Positions 28,053 to 37,394 of a DNA stretch of 42,501 nucleotides are shown one piece after another. A model generated the notes under the pieces. It was given only the letters and a program-made list of their open reading frames with translations, searched no databases and had not been told where the DNA came from. A program made the position numbers and the translations under genes. Every line of letters starts with the position of its first letter. The stretch's first letter is position 1. Source of the DNA: an uncultured Granulicatella sp. (lineage in GTDB: Bacteria > Bacillota > Bacilli > Lactobacillales > Aerococcaceae); contig CAKPVL010000009.1 in NCBI GenBank assembly GCA_934193545.1, positions 1-42,501 of the forward strand, in the 5' to 3' direction.

Positions 28053-28664
28053 ATGTCACGTTACACTGGACCAAGCTGGAAGTTATCTCGTCGTTTAGGC
28101 ATTTCACTTTCAGGAACAGGAAAAGAAATCGCTCGTCGTCCATACGCACCAGGTCAACACGGACCAAACAGCCGTAAAAAATTATCTGAGTATGGTCAAC
28201 AATTACAAGAAAAACAAAAACTACGTCATATGTATGGTATGAACGAACGTCAATTTGCTACTTTATTCAAAAAAGCTGGCAAAATTAAAGAAGGTAAACA
28301 TGGTGAAAACTTCATGGTTCTTCTTGAACAACGTTTAGATAACGTAGTATACCGTTTAGGTTTAGCAACTACTCGTCGTCAAGCACGTCAATTAGTTAAC
28401 CACGGTCACATCACTGTGAACGGTAAACGCGTAGATATCCCTTCATTCCAAGTACAAGTTGGCGATGTTGTGGGTGTTCGTGAAAAATCACGTAACTTAA
28501 CAATCATTAAAGAAGCTTTAGAAGCTTTATATGGTCGTCCAGAGTTCGTTACTTTCGACGAAGAAAAATTAGAAGGTTCATTAAACCGTCTACCATTACG
28601 TGACGAGTTAACTTCTGAAGTTGACGAATCACTAGTTGTCGAATATTACAACAAGCTTGGCTAA
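28053..28664 (+). CDS. rpsD: 30S ribosomal protein S4
   Basis: Primary 16S rRNA-binding protein that nucleates 30S assembly. 203 residues, beginning [20 protein letters not shown] after GGAGG at 8-base spacing. The S4 RNA-binding domain is at about 94–155 ([20 protein letters not shown]). It lacks the N-terminal zinc-ligand cysteines of some S4 proteins (C− type). Monocistronic, between its own leader and a terminator. Confidence 0.98.
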   Translation: MSRYTGPSWKLSRRLGISLSGTGKEIARRPYAPGQHGPNSRKKLSEYGQQLQEKQKLRHMYGMNERQFATLFKKAGKIKEGKHGENFMVLLEQRLDNVVYRLGLATTRRQARQLVNHGHITVNGKRVDIPSFQVQVGDVVGVREKSRNLTIIKEALEALYGRPEFVTFDEEKLEGSLNRLPLRDELTSEVDESLVVEYYNKLG

Positions 28665-28683
28665 TCTTATTAGACAATTTCAG

Positions 28684-28718
28684 AACTGGAATTCACTATT
28701 GTGGATTCCAGTTTTTTT
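28684..28718 (+). terminator. Terminator after rpsD
   Basis: A 13-bp stem (28684–28696 with 28701–28713, one G·U pair), loop TATT and seven T. Confidence 0.92.
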
Positions 28719-28775
28719 ATTTATAATTTATATGAAAGTACATTAAATGATTAGGGGATAAAGAGGTGGAAGAAT

Positions 28776-29192
28776 ATGATCCGTTATGTTGAAAATCCAA
28801 ATGTTACTTTAGAAGAAGTAATGCCTTTATATGAAGCAGTAGGATGGACCAATTACACACAAAAACCAGAAATGCTTGAAGTAGCTTATAAAAATTCTCT
28901 TCATATAATAGGTGCGTTTAATGATGAAGGAAAACTCGTTGGGATACTGCGAGCTGTTGGAGACGGAGCGTCTATTCTATTTATTCAAGATATTCTAGTG
29001 TACCCCGAATACCAACATCAAGGGATTGGCACAAAATTATTACAACAGACTCTAGAAAAGTACAAGAATGTATATCAAATTCAACTAGCAACAGATGATT
29101 CAACGAAAACAGTTTCTTTTTATGAGTCTAATGGATTCACAAGTTTAACTTCTCTAAATTGCGTTTCTTTCATATTTACTGGAAAGCGGTGA
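28776..29192 (+). CDS. GNAT-family N-acetyltransferase
   Basis: Acetyl-CoA-dependent acetyltransferase with unknown substrate. 138 residues, a single GNAT domain. The acetyl-CoA motif A is DILVYPEYQHQGIGTKLLQQ (Q/RxxGxG/A form: QHQGIG, about 84–89), and the C-terminal motif B is TVSFYESNGFTSL. AGAGGTGGA precedes the ATG. It lies alone between the rpsD terminator and the HesB-like gene and has the look of a small accessory enzyme. Confidence 0.88.
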   Translation: MIRYVENPNVTLEEVMPLYEAVGWTNYTQKPEMLEVAYKNSLHIIGAFNDEGKLVGILRAVGDGASILFIQDILVYPEYQHQGIGTKLLQQTLEKYKNVYQIQLATDDSTKTVSFYESNGFTSLTSLNCVSFIFTGKR

Positions 29193-29262
29193 GCAAACTT
29201 TACTCACTTTCTATGATTCTATGATAGAATGAGAGAGTAAATTAGAGGAAAGAGTGGATACA

Positions 29263-29562
29263 ATGCAATTAACAATCGATAAAAGAGCGCAAGCATGGTT
29301 TGAAGAAGAAATGGGTGTATCTAAAGAACGTGGTGTTCGTTTCCTAGGAAAGGTATACGGATGCAGTCCTATTCATGAAGGATTCTCACTAGCAGTTGAA
29401 GTAGATGCTCCAAGCAATCCTTATGTGAGCGTTGTTGAAAATGGGATTACTTATTTTGTGGAAACTGGTGATGAATGGTTCTTCCATGGTCATAATTTAG
29501 AAGTAGGCTTTGATGAAGAATTAAAAGAACCAAGTTACAGTTATACAAAAATTGTAGACTAA
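29263..29562 (+). CDS. HesB/YneR-like small protein
   Basis: Member of the HesB-like (Fe–S biogenesis domain fold) group often found as short proteins in Firmicutes; function unknown. 99 residues (MQLTIDKRAQAWFEEEMG to SYTKIVD). It lacks the three cysteines with which A-type carriers bind clusters: the only cysteine is in KVYGCSPIHEG. The ATG at 29263 gives the usual family start. An in-frame GTG at 29254 (adding MDT) is closer to AGAGG and cannot be excluded. A terminator follows. Confidence 0.82.
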   Translation: MQLTIDKRAQAWFEEEMGVSKERGVRFLGKVYGCSPIHEGFSLAVEVDAPSNPYVSVVENGITYFVETGDEWFFHGHNLEVGFDEELKEPSYSYTKIVD

Positions 29563-29581
29563 TATTTATATAGAAGAAACA

Positions 29582-29612
29582 GGGAGTGAGGCTTTTACTT
29601 ACTCCCGTTTTT
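29582..29612 (+). terminator. Terminator after the HesB-like gene
   Basis: A 9-bp stem with one G·U (29582–29590 with 29598–29606), a 7-base loop, then G and five T. Confidence 0.8.
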
Positions 29613-29656
29613 ATTGGACATTTTTGCCTTTGTAGAGTACAGTTAGGTAGTTATGA

Positions 29657-30823
<1,167 letters not shown>

Positions 30824-30890
30824 AGAATATAGAAATAAAGCGACTTTTTTGATAAAGTAAGAACATAGAAATTAGAAATGAGGTAAGATT

Positions 30891-31208
30891 ATGGATCAAA
30901 TGACATTATTAATTGCATATGTTGTTGTAGCAGGGGGAGCTTTCTGGTTCTTCGGACGTAAACAACGTCAACGTGCTAAAGAAATTCAAGCACAAAGAGA
31001 TGCGATGAAAATTGGAGATAAAGTAGTTACAATCGGTGGGTTACACGGTGAAATCTACAATATTGATACTGTAAATCATACAGTTGACCTTGATTGCGAA
31101 GGAGTTATCCTTACATTCGAACGCGCTGCGATTCACCACGTTGTTACAGAATCTGCTGCAACAAATAATGAAGTTTATACTGATGAAGTAGCAACTGAAG
31201 AAGAGTAA
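30891..31208 (+). CDS. yajC: Preprotein translocase subunit YajC
   Basis: Small membrane partner of SecDF/SecYEG. 105 residues: one N-terminal transmembrane helix (about 4–22, LLIAYVVVAGGAFWFF), a basic RKQRQRAKE boundary, and a small beta domain with the conserved MKIGDKVVTIGGLHGEI motif. An acidic tail (TDEVATEEE) ends the protein. AATGAGGTAAG precedes the ATG. comN begins 4 bases later. Confidence 0.95.
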   Translation: MDQMTLLIAYVVVAGGAFWFFGRKQRQRAKEIQAQRDAMKIGDKVVTIGGLHGEIYNIDTVNHTVDLDCEGVILTFERAAIHHVVTESAATNNEVYTDEVATEEE

Positions 31209-31211
31209 TCA

Positions 31212-31487
31212 ATGGATAAAGAGAGTTTAAAAAATCAATTTAAAACTTGGTTGTATTATAAAGTCAGCGAGTTTAATGACTTAGGCTATACAACAATTGA
31301 AACGGAAGACCTCGCACATTATTTTGCAGACTACCGTTGGAAGAAGAACCTTCCTAAAAATCTGTTTGAACAAATCTTTCAGATCAATCAATTGAATATT
31401 AATGAGTACTTTGATTTTGAATCTTTAGAAGCGCAAACCAATAAAGAAATCACACTTGAAGATATTAATTTAAGTGAATTATTTTAA
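31212..31487 (+). CDS. comN: ComN-like post-transcriptional regulator
   Basis: Resembles Bacillus ComN (YrzD), a small cytoplasmic protein that acts after transcription on comE operon expression and localises with DivIVA; Pfam name Post_transc_reg. 91 residues. Matching landmarks: KSKIEEF-like start (KTWLYYKVSEFNDLGY), then EDLAHYFADYRWKKN, and an NEYFDFESLEAQTNKE segment near the end. Translation is coupled to yajC by a 3-base gap. Position near yajC also matches Bacillus, where it lies close to yajC and secDF. The assignment rests on remembered similarity. Confidence 0.75.
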   Translation: MDKESLKNQFKTWLYYKVSEFNDLGYTTIETEDLAHYFADYRWKKNLPKNLFEQIFQINQLNINEYFDFESLEAQTNKEITLEDINLSELF

Positions 31488-31491
31488 AGTT

Positions 31492-31523
31492 AAGAAGCTA
31501 GCAATTGTCTAGCTTCTTTTTTT
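31492..31523 (+). terminator. Terminator after comN
   Basis: A perfect 10-bp stem (31492–31501 with 31509–31518), a 7-base loop and a run of seven T. Confidence 0.92.
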
Positions 31524-31648
31524 ACTTTAAAAAGAATGTAAAGGATTACAAAAATATCGCGAAAAGTATTGATATTTTGGGAATAATGGTTAGAATGGAG
31601 ATATAGGTTAGGAATAAAGTATGAAAGGGGAAATGAAAACAAATGAAT

Positions 31649-31682
31649 CTGTTTTCAAAGAAAATTTTTTCGTTGAAAATAG
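31649..31682. repeat. 10-bp dyad directly upstream of the adhE −35
   Basis: CTGTTTTCAA (31649–31658) and TTGAAAATAG (31673–31682) are complementary at nine of ten positions, with a 14-base AT-rich spacer. It abuts the −35 and could be an activator or repressor site. It does not fit the CcpA cre consensus. The rest of the gap 31524–31648 shows nothing I can name. Confidence 0.4.
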
Positions 31683-31711
31683 TTTACATTTTTACAAAAA
31701 TAGTGTAAGAT
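31683..31711 (+). promoter_or_regulatory. Promoter of adhE
   Basis: TTTACA (31683–31688), 17 bases, TAAGAT (31706–31711). It lies about 40 bases before the GTG start of adhE. Confidence 0.65.
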
Positions 31712-31715
31712 AAGA

Positions 31716-31733
31716 ATGTGATAAAAATAACAA
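31716..31733. promoter_or_regulatory. Candidate Rex (NADH-sensing repressor) operator
   Basis: An 18-bp site, ATGTGA TAAAAA TAACAA, compared with the Rex pattern TTGTGA-A-N4-T-TMACAA. The outer half-sites match at 11 of 12 positions and the spacing is right; the two central flanking positions do not match. It covers the transcription start region, where Rex would block adhE until NADH accumulates. Rex control of adhE is known in related Firmicutes. Confidence 0.5.
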
Positions 31734-31752
31734 ACACTGGGGGAAATCACAA

Positions 31753-34386
31753 GTGAGTGAAGAAAAAAACAACAACCAAGTACAACAAGAAATCAACCGT
31801 CTCGTGGAGAATGGGTTGAAAGCCTTAGATGAATTCCGCTTGTTAAATCAAGAACAAGTTGACTACATTGTGGCAAAAGCATCAGTTGCTGCGTTAGACC
31901 AACACGGTGTATTAGCACAACATGCAATCGAAGAAACAGGACGTGGGGTTTTCGAAGACAAAGCTACGAAAAACTTATTTGCATGCGAACACGTGGTGCA
32001 CAACATGCGTCACACTAAAACAGTTGGCGTTATTTCAGACGATGAAGTAACTGGATTAACATTAATCGCTGAACCAGTAGGGGTTATCTGTGGTATCACA
32101 CCTACAACAAACCCAACTTCAACTGCAATTTTCAAATCTTTAATCGCATTAAAAACACGTAATCCAATCGTGTTTGCGTTCCATCCATCAGCTCAACAAA
32201 GTTCTGCACATGCAGCTCAAATCGTTCGTGATGCAGCAATTGCAGCTGGAGCTCCTGAAAACTGTATTCAATGGATCGAACACCCATCAATCGAAGCAAC
32301 TAATGCTTTAATGAACCACGATGGTATTGCTACTATCTTAGCAACAGGTGGTAACGCAATGGTTAAAGCTGCTTACTCTTGCGGTAAACCAGCTCTTGGG
32401 GTTGGTGCAGGTAACGTACCAGCTTATGTTGAAAAATCTGCTAATATTCGTCAAGCAGCTCACGATATCGTAATGAGTAAATCATTCGATAATGGTATGG
32501 TGTGTGCTTCTGAACAAGCTGCAATCGTTGATAAAGATATTTACGATGATTTCGTTAAAGAATTGAAGAGCTACCACACTTACTTTGTAAATAAAAAAGA
32601 AAAAGCATTATTAGAAGAATTCTGCTTCGGCGTAAAAGCAAACAGCAAGAACTGTGCTGGTGCTAAATTAAATGCTAACATCGTTGGTAAACCAGCTGCA
32701 TGGATCGCAGAACAAGCTGGATTCTCAGTTCCAGAAGGAACAAACATTCTTGCTGCAGAATGTAAAGAAGTTGGCGAAAAAGAACCTTTAACTCGCGAAA
32801 AACTTTCTCCAGTAATTGCAGTACTTAAATCAGAATCTCGTGAAGACGGTATTGAAAAAGCTCGTCAAATGGTTGAATTCCACGGTTTAGGACACTCAGC
32901 AGCGATTCATACTGAAGATGCTGAATTAGCGAAAGAATTTGGACGCGTTGTTCGTGCAATTCGTGTTATCTGGAATGCTCCTTCTACTTTTGGTGGTATC
33001 GGGGACGTTTATAACGCATTTATCCCATCATTAACATTAGGTTGCGGTTCTTACGGACGTAACTCAGTTGGGGATAACGTAAGTGTTGTAAATCTATTAA
33101 ATATCAAAAAAGTAGGGAGACGTAGAAATAACATGCAATGGTTTAAAGTTCCATCAAAAATCTATTTCGAACGCGATTCAATTCAATACTTACAAAAAAT
33201 GAAAAATGTAAGCCGTGTAATGATCATAACTGACCAAGCAATGGTTAAATTAGGATTCTTACAACGTGTTATTGAACAATTAGAATTACGTCCAAACAAA
33301 GTAATTTATGAAGTATTCTCAGACGTAGAACCAGATCCAGACATCACAACAGTAAATCGTGGTGCTGAAATCATGAAGAGCTTCGAGCCAGATACAATCG
33401 TTGCACTTGGTGGTGGATCTGTAATGGATGCTGCGAAAGTTATGTGGATGTTCTACGAACAACCACAAGTGGACTTCCGTGACTTAGTTCAAAAATTCAT
33501 GGATATCCGTAAACGTGCATTCAAATTCCCAGAGTTAGGCGAACGTGCTAAATATGTTGGTATCCCAACTACATCTGGTACAGGTTCTGAAGTAACACCA
33601 TTCGCGGTAATTTCAGATAAAGCTAATAACCGTAAATATCCGTTAGCTGACTACTCACTAACACCAACAATTGCGATTGTTGACCCTGCATTAGTTATGA
33701 CAGTTCCAGACTTTGTAACTGCTGATACTGGTATGGACGTATTAACTCACGCAATTGAAGCATACACTTCAACACTTGCAAACGACTATACAGATGGATT
33801 AGCACTACAAGCAATCAAATTAGTATTCGAAAACTTAGTAAGCAGTGTGAAAAATGCTGATTTCGTATCACGTGAAAAAATGCATAACGCTTCTACAATG
33901 GCTGGTATGGCATTTGCGAATGCGTTCCTTGGTATGAGCCACTCAATGGCACATAAGATTGGTGGATTCTTCCACACAGTTCACGGACGTACAAATGCGA
34001 TCCTATTACCATACGTAATCCGTTACAATGGTACTCGTCCTGCAAAAGCTGCTACATGGCCAAAATACAACTACTACCGTGCAGATGAAAAATTCCAAGA
34101 CATCGCTCGTATGTTAGGATTACCATCTTCAACTCCTGAAGAAGCAGTAGATGCACTTGCTAAAGCTGTTTACGAATTAGGGGAAGCTGTAGGTATCGAA
34201 ATGAACTTCAAAGCACAAGGCGTTAACCACAAAGAATGGTTAGCTACAATCCATGAGATTGCAATGCTTGCTTATGAAGATCAATGTTCACCTGCTAACC
34301 CTCGTTTACCAATGGTAGCTGATATGGAAGAAATTCTTGCTGACGCATACTTTGGATACAAAGAACGTCCAGGTCGTATCAAATAA
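31753..34386 (+). CDS. adhE: Bifunctional acetaldehyde-CoA/alcohol dehydrogenase
   Basis: Converts acetyl-CoA to acetaldehyde and then ethanol with two NADH, regenerating NAD+ in mixed-acid fermentation; forms spirosome filaments. 877 residues. The aldehyde dehydrogenase half (about 1–440) has catalytic Cys251 in NGMVCASEQA. The linker around 455–470 (NIKKVGRRRNNMQWFKVP) leads to the iron-dependent alcohol dehydrogenase half, with NAD-binding ALGGGSVMDAAK and metal motifs GMDVLTHAIEAY, MSHSMAHKIGG and TVHGRTNAILLP. The start is GTG after GGGGG at 9-base spacing; no closer ATG fits. Monocistronic with its own terminator. Confidence 0.97.
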   Translation: MSEEKNNNQVQQEINRLVENGLKALDEFRLLNQEQVDYIVAKASVAALDQHGVLAQHAIEETGRGVFEDKATKNLFACEHVVHNMRHTKTVGVISDDEVTGLTLIAEPVGVICGITPTTNPTSTAIFKSLIALKTRNPIVFAFHPSAQQSSAHAAQIVRDAAIAAGAPENCIQWIEHPSIEATNALMNHDGIATILATGGNAMVKAAYSCGKPALGVGAGNVPAYVEKSANIRQAAHDIVMSKSFDNGMVCASEQAAIVDKDIYDDFVKELKSYHTYFVNKKEKALLEEFCFGVKANSKNCAGAKLNANIVGKPAAWIAEQAGFSVPEGTNILAAECKEVGEKEPLTREKLSPVIAVLKSESREDGIEKARQMVEFHGLGHSAAIHTEDAELAKEFGRVVRAIRVIWNAPSTFGGIGDVYNAFIPSLTLGCGSYGRNSVGDNVSVVNLLNIKKVGRRRNNMQWFKVPSKIYFERDSIQYLQKMKNVSRVMIITDQAMVKLGFLQRVIEQLELRPNKVIYEVFSDVEPDPDITTVNRGAEIMKSFEPDTIVALGGGSVMDAAKVMWMFYEQPQVDFRDLVQKFMDIRKRAFKFPELGERAKYVGIPTTSGTGSEVTPFAVISDKANNRKYPLADYSLTPTIAIVDPALVMTVPDFVTADTGMDVLTHAIEAYTSTLANDYTDGLALQAIKLVFENLVSSVKNADFVSREKMHNASTMAGMAFANAFLGMSHSMAHKIGGFFHTVHGRTNAILLPYVIRYNGTRPAKAATWPKYNYYRADEKFQDIARMLGLPSSTPEEAVDALAKAVYELGEAVGIEMNFKAQGVNHKEWLATIHEIAMLAYEDQCSPANPRLPMVADMEEILADAYFGYKERPGRIK

Positions 34387-34400
34387 TTGATTTAAAATCT

Positions 34401-34433
34401 AAAGAGTCTTAGGAGATTCCTAAGGCTCTTTCT
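34401..34433 (+). terminator. Terminator after adhE
   Basis: A 14-bp stem with one G·U (34401–34414 with 34418–34431) and a tight GAT loop, followed by T-rich sequence. Confidence 0.85.
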
Positions 34434-34459
34434 TTGCTCTGTTTTTCGTCTATAAAATA

Positions 34460-34468
34460 TGCTATACT
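34460..34468 (+). promoter_or_regulatory. Extended −10 promoter of the MntR-like gene
   Basis: TGCTATACT matches the extended −10 pattern, 25 bases before the ATG. The −35 region is poor. Confidence 0.55.
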
Positions 34469-34493
34469 GTTAGGGAAAGAAAGGAGATGGCTT

Positions 34494-34898
34494 ATGACAC
34501 CAAATAAGGAAGATTACATTAAAACAATCTATAAATTAGGCGGTAAAGATGAATTCGTTACGAATAAAGCCATCAATCAAATGCTGGACCTTTCAGCAGC
34601 TTCAACGACAGAGATGTTGAATAAGCTTGTCCATGATGGTACGGTCGAATACATCCGTTATAAAGGTGCAAAATTAACAGGGAAGGGAATTAAAGTTGCT
34701 GAACGTTTGATTCGTTCTCATAAAATATGGGAAGTCTTTCTAGTAAATTCTCTAGGATTTAGTGGTGACTCTGTTCATGATCAAGCAGAAATTCTTGAAC
34801 ATGCCTCAACCGTTGAAATGACAGAGCGATTAGCGGAATTCTTAGGAAATCCAACACATTGTCCTCATGGAGAAGAAATACCACCATTTTCAGAATAA
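34494..34898 (+). CDS. DtxR/MntR-family metal-dependent regulator
   Basis: Metal-sensing repressor, closest in layout to manganese-sensing MntR. 134 residues: an N-terminal winged helix (about 1–65) and a dimerization helix region, without the C-terminal SH3-like domain of long DtxR/IdeR proteins. Metal-ligand positions known in MntR are kept: Asp and Glu region at the N-terminus (NKEDYIKTIY), His in RSHKIWEVFL, and the Glu/His cluster DQAEILEH. The ATG at 34494 follows AAGGAG by 7 bases; longer in-frame starts would include the adhE terminator. No transporter target is present in the window. Confidence 0.87.
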   Translation: MTPNKEDYIKTIYKLGGKDEFVTNKAINQMLDLSAASTTEMLNKLVHDGTVEYIRYKGAKLTGKGIKVAERLIRSHKIWEVFLVNSLGFSGDSVHDQAEILEHASTVEMTERLAEFLGNPTHCPHGEEIPPFSE

Positions 34899-34909
34899 AA
34901 TAGCGATAG

Positions 34910-34937
34910 AACTGGTCTTTTTTGACCAGTTTTTTTA
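34910..34937 (+). terminator. Terminator after the MntR-like gene
   Basis: An 8-bp perfect stem (34910–34917 with 34924–34931), a loop of six T and a downstream T run. Confidence 0.88.
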
Positions 34938-35027
34938 TTTAGGCTCTAGTATTTGTTGCAAAATTCTAGTACAATAATAGTACAGTTTAAGCAAGGTGTT
35001 TCATTTTTTTAATACAGAGGGGATATT

Positions 35028-36344
35028 ATGACATCAAAGCATCAACAAATTATTCGTTATATTGAATCACTCCCAGTTGGAGAAAAAATCTCAGTTCGTT
35101 CGATTGCAAAGAATATGGAAATGAGCGAAGGTACAGCCTATCGTGCGATTAAGGAAGCTGAGAATATTGGGATTGTTTCAACAATTGAACGTGTTGGAAC
35201 GATTCGTATTGAACGTAAGACAAAGGATAATCTAGAAAAACTATCTTTTGGAGAAATTATTAAGATTATTGAAGGGGAAGTATTCGGTGGGCACGAAGGG
35301 TTAGATAAAATCTTAAACCGCTTCGTTATCGGTGCGATGACGCTAGATGCGATGACACGCTATATTCAGCCTGAATCACTTGTGATTATCGGGAACCGTG
35401 AAGATGCTCAATTACTTGCACTAAACCAAGGGGCTGCTGTTTTAATTACTGGGGGCTTCCAAGCAACTCCTCAATTAATTCAAAAAGCGGACGAACTTAA
35501 AATTCCGCTCATGGGAACAACTTACGATACATTTACGGTGGCCAGCCTCATCAACCGTGCGATGACCGATCAACTGATTAAGAAGAAAATTATGATTGTT
35601 GCCGATATTTATAATGATATCGATAACACGCATTATTTAAAAATGGATCAAACCGTTAAAGAATATCGCGAGTTGAGTGAAAAGACTGGAAATTCTCGCT
35701 TCCCAGTTGTAAACCATTCGAACAGATTAGTAGGGGTTGTTTCAGCTAAAGATATTTTAGGGAAAGCAGATACTCTAACAATGGAACGTGTAATGACGAA
35801 GAATCCATCTGTGTCTAAATTACATGCTTCTGTCGCTAGTGTGGCGCATTCAATGATTTGGAATGGGTTAGAGATGTTGCCAGTTGTGCAAGATAATATG
35901 GAACTGATTGGAATTATCTCTCGTCGTGATGTCATGAAGGCAATGCAACTGACACAACGTCAACCGCAAGTCGGGAATACATTTGAAGATGATGTGAGTG
36001 AAAACTTAGAAATCGTTGAAGTGAATCCAACGGGTGCAAATTTCAGCTTTACAGTAACACCACAAATGACGAACAACCTTGGGATGCTTTCCTTTGGGGT
36101 TTTATGTGAGGTGGTTTCTGTTGCTTCAAAAGAATTTATTCATAGAAGTCAACGTCGTAACACCGTGATTGAACAATTAGAAATGCATTACTTGAAGATG
36201 ATTCCAATCGAAAGTCATATTGTGATTCAAATTCAAATGCTCGATAATGGTCGTAAAGTATCGAAATTAGATATTTCAGTATTATTAGAAAACTCAATTG
36301 TTGCTAAAGCAATTATGTCAAATCAATTAATGGAAAGAAACTAA
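35028..36344 (+). CDS. ytoI: CBS/HotDog regulator of the YtoI/SpxR type
   Basis: Predicted DNA-binding regulator that senses a nucleotide or acyl ligand. 438 residues: winged helix (about 1–65, SVRSIAKNMEMSEGTAYRAIKEA), DRTGG domain (about 70–185), two CBS domains (about 190–245 and 250–305, which usually bind adenosine nucleotides), and a C-terminal hotdog thioesterase-like domain (about 315–438). The same order occurs in Bacillus YtoI and in pneumococcal SpxR, a regulator of pyruvate oxidase. Its neighbour nrnA starts 2 bases after its stop, as ytoI lies near nrnA in Bacillus. Targets in this organism are unknown. Confidence 0.88.
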   Translation: MTSKHQQIIRYIESLPVGEKISVRSIAKNMEMSEGTAYRAIKEAENIGIVSTIERVGTIRIERKTKDNLEKLSFGEIIKIIEGEVFGGHEGLDKILNRFVIGAMTLDAMTRYIQPESLVIIGNREDAQLLALNQGAAVLITGGFQATPQLIQKADELKIPLMGTTYDTFTVASLINRAMTDQLIKKKIMIVADIYNDIDNTHYLKMDQTVKEYRELSEKTGNSRFPVVNHSNRLVGVVSAKDILGKADTLTMERVMTKNPSVSKLHASVASVAHSMIWNGLEMLPVVQDNMELIGIISRRDVMKAMQLTQRQPQVGNTFEDDVSENLEIVEVNPTGANFSFTVTPQMTNNLGMLSFGVLCEVVSVASKEFIHRSQRRNTVIEQLEMHYLKMIPIESHIVIQIQMLDNGRKVSKLDISVLLENSIVAKAIMSNQLMERN

Positions 36345-36346
36345 GA

Positions 36347-37309
36347 ATGAATTACAAAGAATTATTACAAGAAATCGTCACAGAGATTGAAAAAGCCGAT
36401 TCAATCGTGATTTTAAGACATAGAAAACCAGACCCAGATGCTTTGGGATCGCAAATAGGTCTTAGTAAGCTGATTATAGGTGCTTACCCTGAAAAGGCTG
36501 TATATGTTATTGGAGATATGCCTGAAAACTTGAAGTATATCGGTGACATGGATGAAATCACTCAAGTGGTATTCGATAACTCGCTTGTAATCGTTGTGGA
36601 CTGTTCTACACCGCGACTTATCAATTGTCCATTTGAGGTGAATGTCGAAGAGGTGATTAAAATCGATCACCATCCAAATGTGACACCGTATGGAAAGATT
36701 TGTTATGTGGATACAACAGCTGCAAGCGCAAGTGAAATCATGGCAGAGTTTGCTTTTGATGAAACTACACCATTTGAAATGAACAGAGATGCTGCTAATG
36801 TCATCTATGCGGGGATTATCGGGGATACAGGCCGTTTCTTATACCCGTCAACCACTTCGAAAACTTTTGCGCTTGTATCAAAATTGATACAACACGATGT
36901 AGATTTAACTGGAATCGCCGATAAAATGATTACGAAACCGCTGAACGTGAATCGAATGACAGGGTATATATACGAACATCTAGAAGTATCTCCTGAGGGA
37001 ATGGCGAGTGTCGTTTTAACAAAAGAAGTGCTTGAACGTTTCCAAGCCACTGACCAGTTAGCCTCGCTTGTAGTTTCAGTGCCTGGAACAGTCGAAGGGA
37101 TTTTGGCTTGGAGTATGTATGTGGAACAAGAAGATGGGACCTTTAGAGTTCATTTGCGTTCAAAAGGCCCCACAGCAAATGATATTGCTCAAGAGTTCGG
37201 CGGCGGAGGGCACACTCTCGCATGCGGTATTCCTTCTGTTACAAGTACCCAAATTGCAGAAGTAGATGCTGAGTTAAAAGAGGCAGTGAAAGCCTTTAGG
37301 AAAAATTGA
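36347..37309 (+). CDS. nrnA: NrnA-type DHH phosphoesterase, copy 1
   Basis: NrnA-family enzymes degrade nanoRNA and pAp, and related members hydrolyse pApA from c-di-AMP. 320 residues, DHH domain then DHHA1. Motifs: HRKPDPDALGS (metal DxD), VVDCS, KIDHHP, GIIGDTGRFLYP, and the substrate-binding RSKGPTANDIAQEFGGGGH. ATG is 2 bases after ytoI, with GGAAAG inside the ytoI end, so translation is coupled. Copy 2 follows 85 bases later. All catalytic motifs look intact. Confidence 0.9.
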   Translation: MNYKELLQEIVTEIEKADSIVILRHRKPDPDALGSQIGLSKLIIGAYPEKAVYVIGDMPENLKYIGDMDEITQVVFDNSLVIVVDCSTPRLINCPFEVNVEEVIKIDHHPNVTPYGKICYVDTTAASASEIMAEFAFDETTPFEMNRDAANVIYAGIIGDTGRFLYPSTTSKTFALVSKLIQHDVDLTGIADKMITKPLNVNRMTGYIYEHLEVSPEGMASVVLTKEVLERFQATDQLASLVVSVPGTVEGILAWSMYVEQEDGTFRVHLRSKGPTANDIAQEFGGGGHTLACGIPSVTSTQIAEVDAELKEAVKAFRKN

Positions 37310-37394
37310 AATTACAACCAAATAAGAGTATTATAGGATGTTGTATTTACAATAAAAATCAGTCCAATTATTGGATGAAAGGAATTATAAAATA

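Noticed and set aside
31659..31682. CcpA cre site before adhE
   Set aside because: The sequence around TTCGTTGAAA has a central CG but lacks the TGnAA half-site on either strand.
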